From CAIWHR01 sp963734085 (GTDB lineage Bacteria; Pseudomonadota; Gammaproteobacteria; Burkholderiales; Casimicrobiaceae): 64,000 bases of DNA. Made by a program: the position numbers and the translations under genes. The stretch lies in the NCBI GenBank assembly GCA_963734085.1, contig CAVTFT010000014.1:248001-312000 (forward strand), given 5' to 3'. Shown piece by piece: positions 33,802-42,133 of the stretch (positions are counted from its first letter, which is position 1; every line of letters begins with the position of its first letter). Below the pieces are notes generated by a model. That model did not search any database. It was given only the letters and a program-made list of their open reading frames with translations, and was not told the origin of the DNA.

Positions 33802-34491
33802 TCATGTCGGCGCCGAGTCCTTGTGGGGCCGATGGGTCAGCCACACGCCCACTGCGACGACGACCGCCACGCCGACCGCCGGCGCGATCCAGTGGAGCTG
33901 CGCGGCGTGCGCGTCGATCCAGGGCTTCACGGCCGCGTCGGCGGTTGCGATCTCGCCGGCGATGTAGCCCAGCAATCCGCCGCCGGCGACCACCAGCCAT
34001 GGAAAGCGCTCGATCAGCTTCATGATGATCTGGGCGCCTATCACGACGAGCGGAATGCTGACTACAAGCCCGAAGACGAGCAGCAGCAGGCTGCCCTTCG
34101 CCGCACCCGCCACACCGATCACGTTGTCGAGGCTCATCACGAGGTCGGCGACGATGACCGTCTTGACGGCCGCGATGAGCCGGTCGCTCGCTTGCACCTG
34201 ATGCTCGTCACCGTCCTCCTCCGCGATCAGCTTGATGCCGATCCAGACGAGGAGCACCGCGCCGACGAGCTGCAGGTACGGAAGCATCAGCAGCTGCACG
34301 GCGAAGAACGTCAGGATGATCCGCAGAATGACGGCGCCGATCACGCCGTAGAAGATGCCGAGCCGGCGCTGCTTCTTCGGCAGATTGCGGCACGCGAGTG
34401 CGATGACCACCGCGTTGTCGCCCGACAACAGGATGTTGATGACGACAATTTCGAGCGCCGCAACCCAGAATTGCGGCGTGAACACGTCCAA
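33802..34491 (-). CDS. TerC-family integral membrane protein
   Basis: The 229-residue protein has seven or so helices and the two TerC hallmarks NILLSGDNAVVIALA and ADLVMSLDNVIGVAGA, whose acidic residues lie within membrane helices. TerC relatives are linked to metal ion (manganese) export or tellurite resistance. It belongs to the short YjbE-like group. Substrate not determinable here. Confidence 0.9.
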   Translation of the reverse strand: MDVFTPQFWVAALEIVVINILLSGDNAVVIALACRNLPKKQRRLGIFYGVIGAVILRIILTFFAVQLLMLPYLQLVGAVLLVWIGIKLIAEEDGDEHQVQASDRLIAAVKTVIVADLVMSLDNVIGVAGAAKGSLLLLVFGLVVSIPLVVIGAQIIMKLIERFPWLVVAGGGLLGYIAGEIATADAAVKPWIDAHAAQLHWIAPAVGVAVVVAVGVWLTHRPHKDSAPT

Positions 34492-34587
34492 GCGGTTTCC
34501 CTCCTGTGTCGTCGTTCTCGCGGATGCGGTGATCCGGCGTCCTGACGACGAGAGCCACTCGTCTGGACGCGGACGACGATCTTGCCG

Positions 34588-35463
34588 CTACAACACCGAC
34601 TTCAGAAGCTTCCCCATCTCCGCGGGGTTGCGCGTGACCTTGATGCCCGATGCTTCCATCACCGCGAGCTTCTCGTTTGCTGTGCCCTTGCCGCCGGAAA
34701 TGATCGCGCCGGCGTGGCCCATCCGCTTTCCCGGCGGCGCCGTGACCCCCGCGATGAACCCGACGATCGGCTTCTTCATGTGCTCCTTCGCCCACTGCGC
34801 CGCGGTCTCCTCGTCGCTGCCGCCGATCTCGCCGATCATGACGACTGCATCGGTGCCGGGATCGTCGTTGAAGAGCTTCAGCAAGTCGATGTGCTTGAGG
34901 CCGTTCACCGGATCGCCGCCAATCCCGACCGCCGTCGACTGGCCGAGGCCGAGATCGGTCAGCTGGCCGACCGCTTCGTAAGTGAGCGTCCCTGAGCGCG
35001 ACACGACGCCGATACGACCCTTGCGATGGATGTGCCCCGGCATGATGCCGATCTTCAGCTCGTCGGGGGTGATCACGCCCGGGCAATTGGGCCCTAGCAG
35101 CAACGACTTCTTTCCCTGCATCCGGTAGCGCGTGCGAATCATGTCGCGCACCGGAATGCCCTCGGTGATGCAGACGACGAGTTCGAGCCCCGCGTCGACG
35201 GCCTCGTCGATCGCCGCGGCGGCAAAAGGCGGCGGCACGTAGATCACGCTGACCGTCGCGCCCGTCGCCGCCTTCGCTTCCCGGACGGTCGCGTAGATCG
35301 GGATCCCCTCGAAATCCTCGCCGGCCTTTTTCGGGTTGACCCCGGCAACGTAGCAGTTCCTGCCGTTCGCGTAGTCGCGGCACATCCGCGTGTGGAACTG
35401 GCCGGTCTTGCCGGTGATGCCCTGCGTGATGACTTTGGTGTCCTTGTTGATCAGGATGCTCAT
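34588..35463 (-). CDS. sucD: Succinyl-CoA synthetase alpha subunit
   Basis: The 291-residue subunit starts MSILINKDTKVITQGITGKT and holds the CoA-binding Rossmann domain. The phosphorylated histidine is in MGHAGAIISGGKG. With SucC it interconverts succinyl-CoA and succinate with ATP formation in the TCA cycle. It is separated from sucC by 433 bp that contain a GIY-YIG gene; sucC and sucD are normally adjacent. Confidence 0.97.
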   Translation of the reverse strand: MSILINKDTKVITQGITGKTGQFHTRMCRDYANGRNCYVAGVNPKKAGEDFEGIPIYATVREAKAATGATVSVIYVPPPFAAAAIDEAVDAGLELVVCITEGIPVRDMIRTRYRMQGKKSLLLGPNCPGVITPDELKIGIMPGHIHRKGRIGVVSRSGTLTYEAVGQLTDLGLGQSTAVGIGGDPVNGLKHIDLLKLFNDDPGTDAVVMIGEIGGSDEETAAQWAKEHMKKPIVGFIAGVTAPPGKRMGHAGAIISGGKGTANEKLAVMEASGIKVTRNPAEMGKLLKSVL

Positions 35464-35505
35464 TCGCGCTTTCCAGTGCCGTCGTTCGCGGAAACCCTCG
35501 TGTTC

Positions 35506-35539
35506 GTCGTTCCCGCGAAGGCGGGAACCCAGTGTCTTT
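35506..35539 (-). repeat. REP-like palindrome, left flank of GIY-YIG unit
   Basis: GTCGTTCCCGCGAAGGCGGG followed by AACCCAGTGTCTTT is in inverse orientation to the copy at 35839-35872. The stem is TTCCCGC/GCGGGAA. The TAA stop of the GIY-YIG gene is read from within the conserved tail. Confidence 0.88.
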
Positions 35540-35831
35540 ATCCGACGATACTCGGGTAAAGATCGTGCCAATAAGGATTGGTTTCTTCGACCATTCGAAC
35601 CTTCCAAGCTCTGTTCCATTTCTTGATCTGCTTCTCGCGCGTGATCGCAGCTTCGGCTGATTCGTGCTGCTCAAACCATACCAGCATCTTCACGGCGTGT
35701 TCTTTGGTAAATCCACCGACCAGACCTTCTTTATGCTGCCACACGCGTTGACCCAGATTGGAGGTCACCCCGACGTAAAGCGTCCCGTTCCTTCCACTGG
35801 CAAGCATGTAAACGCAAAATGCCTTGTCCAT
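35538..35831 (-). CDS. GIY-YIG nuclease family protein
   Basis: The 97-residue single-domain protein has CVYMLASGRNGTLYVGVT, a GIY-YIG-like motif (VYML... LYVGVT), then the conserved Arg in LGQRVWQHK and the Glu in REKQIKKWNR. This is the UvrC N-terminal-like family of small nucleases. Both ends lie next to inverted REP-like repeats, and it sits inside the sucCD operon. A role in moving or processing those repeats is inference. Confidence 0.88.
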   Translation of the reverse strand: MDKAFCVYMLASGRNGTLYVGVTSNLGQRVWQHKEGLVGGFTKEHAVKMLVWFEQHESAEAAITREKQIKKWNRAWKVRMVEETNPYWHDLYPSIVG

Positions 35832-35838
35832 TCAATTC

Positions 35839-35872
35839 AAAGACACTGGGTCCCCGCCTCCGCGGGGACGAC
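35839..35872 (+). repeat. REP-like palindrome, right flank of GIY-YIG unit
   Basis: AAAGACACTGGGTCCCCGCC followed by TCCGCGGGGACGAC is the inverted partner of 35506-35539. Both conserved tails point inward toward the gene. Confidence 0.88.
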
Positions 35873-35896
35873 AAACTAAACGCGTTCTCCCACGAC

Positions 35897-37063
35897 CTAC
35901 TTCCCTGCCACGGCGGCGACGATCTTCTGCGCCGCGTCCGCCATGTTGTCGGCGCTGATGATCGGCAGGCCTGAATCCTTGAGGATCTGCTTGCCGAGGT
36001 CTTCGTTCGTTCCTTTCATCCGCACGACCAGCGGCACCGCGAGATGCGTCTCCTTCGCCGCCGCGACGATGCCGTTGGCGATCGTGTCGCAGCGCATGAT
36101 GCCGCCGAAGATGTTGACGAGGATCCCCTTCACCTTCGGATTGCCGAGCATGATCTTGAAGGCTTCGGTGACCTTCTCGGTCGTCGCGCCGCCGCCGACG
36201 TCGAGGAAGTTCGCGGGCGACGCGCCGAACAGCTTGATCGTGTCCATCGTCGCCATCGCGAGCCCGGCGCCGTTGACGAGGCAGCCGATGTTGCCGTCGA
36301 GCGAGATGTAGGAAAGATCAAACTTCGACGCCTCGACCTCGGCCGGGTCTTCCTCGTCGAGATCGCGCATCTCGACGATCTCGGGATGGCGGAAGAGTCC
36401 GTTCGAATCAAAATTGAGCTTCGCGTCGAGCGCGATCACGCGGCCGTCGCCGGTGACGATCAGCGGATTGATCTCGGCGAGCGAAGCGTCGGTCTCGTCG
36501 AACGCGCGATAGAGCGACTGCAGCACGGCGCGACCCTGCGCGCGGCTCGCCTCGGAAATGCCGATCTTCCGCGCGACCTCGTCGGCCTCGGCCTCGGTCA
36601 ACCCCTTCACCGGATCGATGAACACCTTGTGGATCTTCTCCGGCGTCTTTGCGGCGACCTCCTCGATGTCCATACCGCCTTCGGAGCTCGCCATCAGGCA
36701 GACGCGCTGCGTGCCGCGGTCGACGACCATGCCGACGTAGAGCTCCTTGCTGATGTTGGCGCCCTCCTCGATCAGGAGCCGGCGCACCTTCTGGCCGCCG
36801 GGACCGGTCTGGTGCGTGACGAGCTGCATGCCGAGGATCTTTCGCGCGAGGTCGCGCACCTCGTCCACCGAGCGCGCGAGCTTGACGCCGCCGCCCTTGC
36901 CGCGTCCGCCGGCGTGAATCTGCGCTTTCACGACCCACACGGGCCCGCCGAGCGATTGCGCCGCTTTCACAGCCTCGTCGACGCTGAACGCCGGGATGCC
37001 ACGGGGCGTGGGCATGCCGAACTTGCGAAAGATCTCCTTGCCCTGGTACTCGTGGATTTTCAC
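35897..37063 (-). CDS. sucC: Succinyl-CoA synthetase beta subunit
   Basis: The 388-residue ATP-grasp subunit begins MKIHEYQGKEIFRKFGMPTP, contains VKAQIHAGGRGKGGGVKLA in the nucleotide-binding domain, and LVNGAGLAMATMD and NIFGGIMRCD in the CoA-ligase half. Length is standard. The start lies nine bases after the upstream DUF2889 gene's stop. Confidence 0.97.
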   Translation of the reverse strand: MKIHEYQGKEIFRKFGMPTPRGIPAFSVDEAVKAAQSLGGPVWVVKAQIHAGGRGKGGGVKLARSVDEVRDLARKILGMQLVTHQTGPGGQKVRRLLIEEGANISKELYVGMVVDRGTQRVCLMASSEGGMDIEEVAAKTPEKIHKVFIDPVKGLTEAEADEVARKIGISEASRAQGRAVLQSLYRAFDETDASLAEINPLIVTGDGRVIALDAKLNFDSNGLFRHPEIVEMRDLDEEDPAEVEASKFDLSYISLDGNIGCLVNGAGLAMATMDTIKLFGASPANFLDVGGGATTEKVTEAFKIMLGNPKVKGILVNIFGGIMRCDTIANGIVAAAKETHLAVPLVVRMKGTNEDLGKQILKDSGLPIISADNMADAAQKIVAAVAGK

Positions 37064-37072
37064 GAATGCTCC

Positions 37073-37612
37073 TTAAGTCCCGACGTACCACTTCGGATAG
37101 TAGCGGCGGACCGTGTCGGTCGTGGTCGCGAGCGCGTGGCAGTGGTCGAGCTGGAACGGCTTCCCTTCGCCCTCGTCCTCGCGTCTGAGACCCGCGAACG
37201 TCTGCACGGCAGCGGTGGGGAGCGATCCGAGCAGCTCGGTCACGTGGGTGCAGCCCTTGATGCCGCCCATCGTTTCGTGGAGACGCTTGCGAAAGCCGGC
37301 GAGGAGGTTCGCTCCGACGAGCTTCGCGTAGGCGGGCTCGATCCGATCGCAGGCGCCCGGATACGGCATGCCGTCGGTCTTGACTTCGATGGCGTGCACA
37401 TCGCACTTGCCGTCGATTGTCACGCGGACCCACATGTCGTGTACCGCTTCGCGCGCGGGCCGCACGCCTGTCAGCAATTCGAAATCGTGGTCCTTGACAT
37501 CGTGCAGATGCGCATCGATGTCGAACAGGCCATCCTCGCGCTGCCAGCCCTCGTAGGTGATTCGGCGCGTATGCAGCCGCTGGCGCGGCACGGGACAGGG
37601 CGGAAGCGGCAT
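37073..37612 (-). CDS. DUF2889 protein
   Basis: The 179-residue soluble protein has the DUF2889 pattern RRITYEGWQREDGLFDIDAHL, DMWVRVTIDG, GCTHVTELLGSLPTAAVQT and CHAL near the end, with several conserved His and Cys residues. The family is widespread but functionally uncharacterised. It is immediately upstream of sucC and may be co-transcribed with it. Confidence 0.88.
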   Translation of the reverse strand: MPLPPCPVPRQRLHTRRITYEGWQREDGLFDIDAHLHDVKDHDFELLTGVRPAREAVHDMWVRVTIDGKCDVHAIEVKTDGMPYPGACDRIEPAYAKLVGANLLAGFRKRLHETMGGIKGCTHVTELLGSLPTAAVQTFAGLRREDEGEGKPFQLDHCHALATTTDTVRRYYPKWYVGT

Positions 37613-37815
37613 GGGGTGAGCGGTGAAACGGCTGATCCGAGGGGCGGCGATCCGGTCCGGAGCGAGGTCCGGCCGGCTCCCCGGATGTGGCTACAATGAC
37701 GGCAGCCGAAGCGCCGCCGCAACCGCCTGCATTCTAAGCCGCGGCGCACGGGTGCCGCAACCGACGCATCCGTCCAAGAGCAGGACACCGTGCGGCCTGC
37801 GATTGGAAACGGATG

Positions 37816-37841
37816 CGTCGTCCCCGCGGAGGCGGGGCCCA
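37816..37841. repeat. REP-like palindrome upstream of glpK
   Basis: CGTCGTCCCCGCGGAGGCGG GG (stem CCCCGC at 37822-37827 with GCGGGG at 37832-37837) matches the palindrome of the REP-like family but lacks the CAGTGTCTTT tail. It is in the divergent gap between DUF2889 and glpK. Confidence 0.6.
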
Positions 37842-37865
37842 ACCATCGAGCAACGAAGACTGTCG

Positions 37866-39344
37866 ATGCCGTTCATCCTCGCCCTCGACCAGGGCACCAC
37901 CAGCTCCCGTGCGCTCGTGTTCGACCACGCCGGCACGGTGCGCGCCGTCGCACAATCGGAGTTCCGGCAGATTTTTCCGCAGCCGGGCTGGGTCGAGCAC
38001 GACGCGACGGAAATCTGGGCGACGCAATCAGGCGTGCTGCACGAAGCACTCGCGAAAGCCGGGATCGGCGCGAAGGACATCGCTGCGATCGGCATCGCGA
38101 ATCAGCGCGAGACGACGGTGCTTTGGGATCGCGCCACGGGTCGGCCGGTCGCCAACGCGATCGTGTGGCAGGACCGCCGGACCGCGGGGCTCTGCGACGA
38201 GTTGCGCGCCGCCGGTCACGCCGAGCTCATTGCCCGCAAGACGGGCCTCGTCCTCGATGCCTATTTCTCGGGGACCAAGTTGAAGTGGCTGCTCGATCAC
38301 GTCCCCGAGGCGCGCGAGCGGGCGTTGCGCGGCGAGCTCGCGTTCGGAACGATCGACACGTGGCTCATCTGGAAGCTCACCCACGGCGCAGCTCACGTCA
38401 CGGATCCTTCCAACGCCAGCCGGACGCTGCTCTGGAATACGCACACCGCAGCGTGGGACGACGAGTTGTTGCGCTTGCTCGACATTCCGCGCGAAGTGCT
38501 GCCGCAAGTCGTGCGTTCGTCGGGCGTCTGCGCCGAAACTAGAATCGACGGCGTCGCCATTCCGATCGCCGGGATCGCGGGCGATCAGCAGGCGGCGTTG
38601 TTCGGCCAGGCATGTCATGAGCGCGGCCTCGCCAAGAACACCTACGGGACCGGCTGCTTCCTGCTGCTCAATACCGGAAGCGATTCGGTCGCCTCGACCA
38701 ACAACCTGGTGTCGACCGTAGCCTGGGAGCGCGACGCCGGGCTCGTCTACGCGCTCGAAGGCAGCGTGTTCATCGGCGGCGCCGTCGTGCAGTGGCTCCG
38801 CGACGGCCTTCGCGTCGTCCGTTCCGCGGCGGAAATCGAGGCGCTTGCGACGAGCGTTCCCGACAACGGCGGCGTCTATCTCGTCCCGGCGTTCGCGGGA
38901 CTCGGTGCCCCGCACTGGGATGCGTACGCGCGCGGCGCGATGTTCGGTCTCACGCGCGGGGCGACCGCCGGCCACGTCGCGCGCGCGGCGCTCGAAGCGA
39001 TCGCATTCCAGAGCGCCGACGTGCTGGCCGCGATGGAGCGAGACGCCGCGATGACGCTCACCGAATTGCGCGTCGACGGCGGGGCCGCGGCCAACAACCT
39101 GCTGATGCAGTTCCAGGCCGACCTCCTCGGCGTGCCCGTCGCCCGGCCGCGGGTGCTGGAGACGACCGCGCTCGGCGCGGGCTATCTTGCGGGACTCGCG
39201 GTCGGCTACTGGAAGGACGCCGCCGACGTCGCGTCGAACTGGCAGGTGGACCGCCGGTTCGAGCCTGCGATGTCGCGCGATCGTGCGGGTGAATTGCGTG
39301 CCGGTTGGGAGAAGGCCGTCGCGCGCGCGAAAGACTGGGCGTAG
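37866..39344 (+). CDS. glpK: Glycerol kinase
   Basis: The 492-residue FGGY-family kinase starts MPFILALDQGTTSSRALVFD and phosphorylates glycerol to glycerol-3-phosphate. Phosphate-binding and FGGY motifs are visible at the start, at NTYGTGCFLLLNTG and at LRVDGGAAANNLLMQFQAD. It complements the ugp uptake genes 4-9 kb downstream, which import glycerol-3-phosphate. The glpD/glpF partners are not in the window. Confidence 0.95.
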   Translation: MPFILALDQGTTSSRALVFDHAGTVRAVAQSEFRQIFPQPGWVEHDATEIWATQSGVLHEALAKAGIGAKDIAAIGIANQRETTVLWDRATGRPVANAIVWQDRRTAGLCDELRAAGHAELIARKTGLVLDAYFSGTKLKWLLDHVPEARERALRGELAFGTIDTWLIWKLTHGAAHVTDPSNASRTLLWNTHTAAWDDELLRLLDIPREVLPQVVRSSGVCAETRIDGVAIPIAGIAGDQQAALFGQACHERGLAKNTYGTGCFLLLNTGSDSVASTNNLVSTVAWERDAGLVYALEGSVFIGGAVVQWLRDGLRVVRSAAEIEALATSVPDNGGVYLVPAFAGLGAPHWDAYARGAMFGLTRGATAGHVARAALEAIAFQSADVLAAMERDAAMTLTELRVDGGAAANNLLMQFQADLLGVPVARPRVLETTALGAGYLAGLAVGYWKDAADVASNWQVDRRFEPAMSRDRAGELRAGWEKAVARAKDWA

Positions 39345-39353
39345 CACACACCC

Positions 39354-41579
39354 TTGACCGGCGTTTTCACCGATCCGAAGCATTGCCACGACCTCGGCAA
39401 TGCGCTGCGCGCGCAGGGCCGGCTCGACGAGGCGGTCGCGAGCTATCGCAATGCGCTCGCCAGCGAGCCCGACTTTGCCGACGCACACGTCAGCCTGGCA
39501 GCGACGCTGCACGAGCAGGGCAAGCTCGGCGAAGCCGTCGCAAGCTATCGCAAGGCCCTTTCGTTGCGGCCCGATCTCGTCGCTGCGCATTACAACCTGG
39601 CGAGCGCGCTCAAGACGCTTGGCCAACTGGACGAAGCGGTCGCGAGCTACCGCAAGACGATTGCGCTGAAGCCGGACTTCGTCGCAGCCCATTACAACCT
39701 GGCGAACGCGCTCAGAGACTTGGGTCGACCGGACGATGCGATCGCGAGCTACCGCAAGGCCGTTGCGCTGAAGCCGGACTTCGCCGAGGCGTACAACAAC
39801 CTGGGTCTCGTTTTCCAGGCCCAGGGCCGGTGGGACCAGGCGGCCGACAGCTACCGCAAGGCGATTGCGGCGAGACCCGACTTCGCCGATCCGCACAACA
39901 ATCTCGGCACGGCTTTGAGTGCCCTCGGCCTGTTCAGCGCCGCCATCGCGAGCTACAGGCGCGCGCTCGAGCTGGCCGAGACGCCCGAGTTCAAGACGAA
40001 CTTCGTCCGCTGCATCAAGCGCGGCGTGCTCGTCTCGACGGATGCCGGCATCCGGCGCCTGGTTGCCCGAGCCTTGGCGGAAGCATGGGCTGGCAGATCG
40101 GAGCTCACGAACGTCGCCGGCAGTCTCGTCAAGGCCGAACCGGAGATAAGGCAGTGCATCGAGCGCGCGACGAGCGCGTGGCCCGGACGGCTTGCCGCTG
40201 CAGAGCTCTTCGGGCGTTCGGGACTCGCGGCGCTCGCGAACGATCCATTGCTTCGTGCCGCGCTCGAGAACACGCCCGTTGGCGACGTCGCATTGGAGCG
40301 TTGCCTCATCATGGTCAGGCAGGCGTTGCTGGACGCCGCCACCGCGCCGGACGGCGCCGGCAATGCTTCGGCCGATACGTTGACTTTCTACTGCGCGCTC
40401 GCGCGGCAATGTTTCATCAACGAATACGTCTTCTCCTGCACCGACGAAGAAAGCGCCCGGGCAACGTCGCTGCGCGATCAACTCGTCGCCGCTCTGGACT
40501 CCGGGAAAGCGGTCCCGCCGCTGTGGATCGTCGCCGTTGCCTCGTATTTGCCGTTGCTGTCGTGTCCCGGCGCCGAAGCCCTCCTCGATCAGCCCCAGCC
40601 GGAACCGGTAGCGGCGCTGCTGGTGCAACAGATCGCCGAGCCGCAGGAAGAGCGTCGCCATCGTGACGCGATGCCGAGGCTTACTGCAGTCGACGCGGGC
40701 GTCTCGAGCCTGGTACGCCAGCAATACGAGGAGAACCCCTACCCGAGGTGGATGAAGCTGCCGCCGGCCGGCAAGGCGCCCGGGTTCGACGATTTCCTGC
40801 GCAAGCACCTTCCGTTCGCGTCGTTTCGCCCGCTCGCCAAGAGTGGCGATATCGAGATGCTGATTGCCGGATGCGGCACCGGCCTGGAATCGATCGCCGC
40901 CGCACAACAATTCCCGGAAGCGCGGATCCTCGCCGTCGACTTGAGCCTGTCGAGCCTGTCCTACGCGAAACGCAAGACGCGCGAGATCGGCGTGTCGAAC
41001 ATCGAGTATGCCCAGGCCGACATCATGAAGCTGCGCTCGATTGACCGGACCTTCGACGTCATCGTGTCGGTGGGCGTGCTGCATCACCTGGCAGATCCGG
41101 TTGCGGGATTGCGTGAGCTGCTGCCGCTGCTCAGGCCCGGCGGGTTTCTGCATCTCGGCCTCTACAGCGAGCGCGCCCGGCAAACCGTAATCGCCGCCCG
41201 AGCGTTCATCGCGGCGCGGGGTCACGCCCCGAATGCCGCGGACATTCGCCGCTGTCGCGAGGAACTGATCGATGCGGGCGATCGATTCGCGGGTCTGATC
41301 GCGTCGGGCGATTTTCACTCGATGAGCGAATGTCGCGATCTGCTGTTTCACGTGCAGGAGCACCGGTTCACGGTGCCGCAAATCGGGGACATGCTTCGCG
41401 ATGCCGGCCTCGACTTCGTCGGATTTTCCGTCGCCAGCGACATCGCACGGCAATACGCAGTGCGCTTCGGCGACGACAGGACGCAGACCGATCTCGGTCA
41501 CTGGGACGCCTTCGAGGTGGAGTTTCCGGATACGTTCGCCGGGATGTACAAGTTCTGGCTGCAGAAGCCGGCTCGCTAA
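39354..41579 (+). CDS. TPR-repeat SAM-dependent methyltransferase
   Basis: The 741-residue protein starts at TTG nine bases after glpK. Residues 5-205 are six consecutive 34-residue TPR units (for example LDEAVASYRNALASEPDFAD). A helical middle segment follows, and from about 490 comes a class I methyltransferase domain with IEMLIAGCGTGLESIAAAQ (motif I), ILAVDLSLSS (acidic residue for SAM), and VSVGVLHHLADPVAGL. Two-domain proteins of this type are known in proteobacteria; targets are unknown. Possibly co-transcribed with glpK but functionally unrelated on sequence. Confidence 0.88.
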   Translation: MTGVFTDPKHCHDLGNALRAQGRLDEAVASYRNALASEPDFADAHVSLAATLHEQGKLGEAVASYRKALSLRPDLVAAHYNLASALKTLGQLDEAVASYRKTIALKPDFVAAHYNLANALRDLGRPDDAIASYRKAVALKPDFAEAYNNLGLVFQAQGRWDQAADSYRKAIAARPDFADPHNNLGTALSALGLFSAAIASYRRALELAETPEFKTNFVRCIKRGVLVSTDAGIRRLVARALAEAWAGRSELTNVAGSLVKAEPEIRQCIERATSAWPGRLAAAELFGRSGLAALANDPLLRAALENTPVGDVALERCLIMVRQALLDAATAPDGAGNASADTLTFYCALARQCFINEYVFSCTDEESARATSLRDQLVAALDSGKAVPPLWIVAVASYLPLLSCPGAEALLDQPQPEPVAALLVQQIAEPQEERRHRDAMPRLTAVDAGVSSLVRQQYEENPYPRWMKLPPAGKAPGFDDFLRKHLPFASFRPLAKSGDIEMLIAGCGTGLESIAAAQQFPEARILAVDLSLSSLSYAKRKTREIGVSNIEYAQADIMKLRSIDRTFDVIVSVGVLHHLADPVAGLRELLPLLRPGGFLHLGLYSERARQTVIAARAFIAARGHAPNAADIRRCREELIDAGDRFAGLIASGDFHSMSECRDLLFHVQEHRFTVPQIGDMLRDAGLDFVGFSVASDIARQYAVRFGDDRTQTDLGHWDAFEVEFPDTFAGMYKFWLQKPAR

Positions 41580-41596
41580 GACCTGCGGGGCGTGTG

Positions 41597-41625
41597 TTGA
41601 CGGCAAGCTGAAAGGTGCATATACT
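41597..41625 (+). promoter_or_regulatory. Sigma-70 promoter of marR gene
   Basis: TTGACG at 41597-41602 and TATACT at 41620-41625 are separated by 17 bases, close to consensus. The ATG is 36 bp downstream of the -10 box. Confidence 0.85.
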
Positions 41626-41645
41626 CCTATTCGCGTGCATATGCC
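41615..41645 (+). promoter_or_regulatory. Candidate MarR operator
   Basis: GTGCATAT occurs twice, overlapping the -10 box and again 20 bases on. GCATAT and ATATGC also read as inverted arms. A repressor bound here would block the promoter; autoregulation by the downstream MarR protein is inferred. Confidence 0.45.
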
Positions 41646-41660
41646 CGTAATGAGCCGACG

Positions 41661-42119
41661 ATGTCCGGACTCCATAAGCCTGCGGTGCCCGCCGCCTGCG
41701 CCTGCGGCCGGCTACGGCGCGCAAGCCGCGCGCTGACCCAGCTCTACGACGACGTGATGGCGCCGGCCGAGCTGCGCGTCACCCAGTTCTCGCTGCTCCG
41801 CACGCTGTCGCGCGAGGGGCCATTGCGGATCACGGCGCTCGCGAAAGCGACGCTGCTCGACCGAACCGCGCTGTCACGCAATCTCGACCCGCTCGTTGCG
41901 CGAGGCCTCGTCCGCATCGTTCCCGGAACCGACGCCCGAACGCGTGAAGTCGCGCTCACTCGCACCGGGACCGCTGCGCTGCGCGCCGCCGAGCCGCACT
42001 GGAGGCGCGCGCAGGCGCGGGTGGCGAAAGTCCTCGGCCCGGAACGCCTCGACATGCTGATCGCCACGCTTGCCGAGCTCGAATCCCTGCATCCGTCCCC
42101 TGCGCGCCATCACGGCTGA
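41661..42119 (+). CDS. MarR-family transcriptional regulator
   Basis: The 152-residue winged-helix protein has the MarR core: LRVTQFSLLRTLSREGPLRI, TALAKATLLDRTALSRNLDP recognition helix, and wing VRIVPGTDARTREVALT. An N-terminal CACGRLRRASRAL stretch includes two cysteines typical of this subgroup. It precedes an MFS gene by 14 bp and very likely regulates it in response to a small-molecule ligand. Confidence 0.92.
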   Translation: MSGLHKPAVPAACACGRLRRASRALTQLYDDVMAPAELRVTQFSLLRTLSREGPLRITALAKATLLDRTALSRNLDPLVARGLVRIVPGTDARTREVALTRTGTAALRAAEPHWRRAQARVAKVLGPERLDMLIATLAELESLHPSPARHHG

Positions 42120-42133
42120 TACCGACGCCCCTC

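Noticed and set aside
38028..41675. A 1,215-codon open frame antisense to glpK and the TPR-methyltransferase
   Set aside because: The plus-strand genes are unambiguous families. The antisense translation is Arg/Glu/Asp-rich with no domain, typical of high-GC shadow frames.
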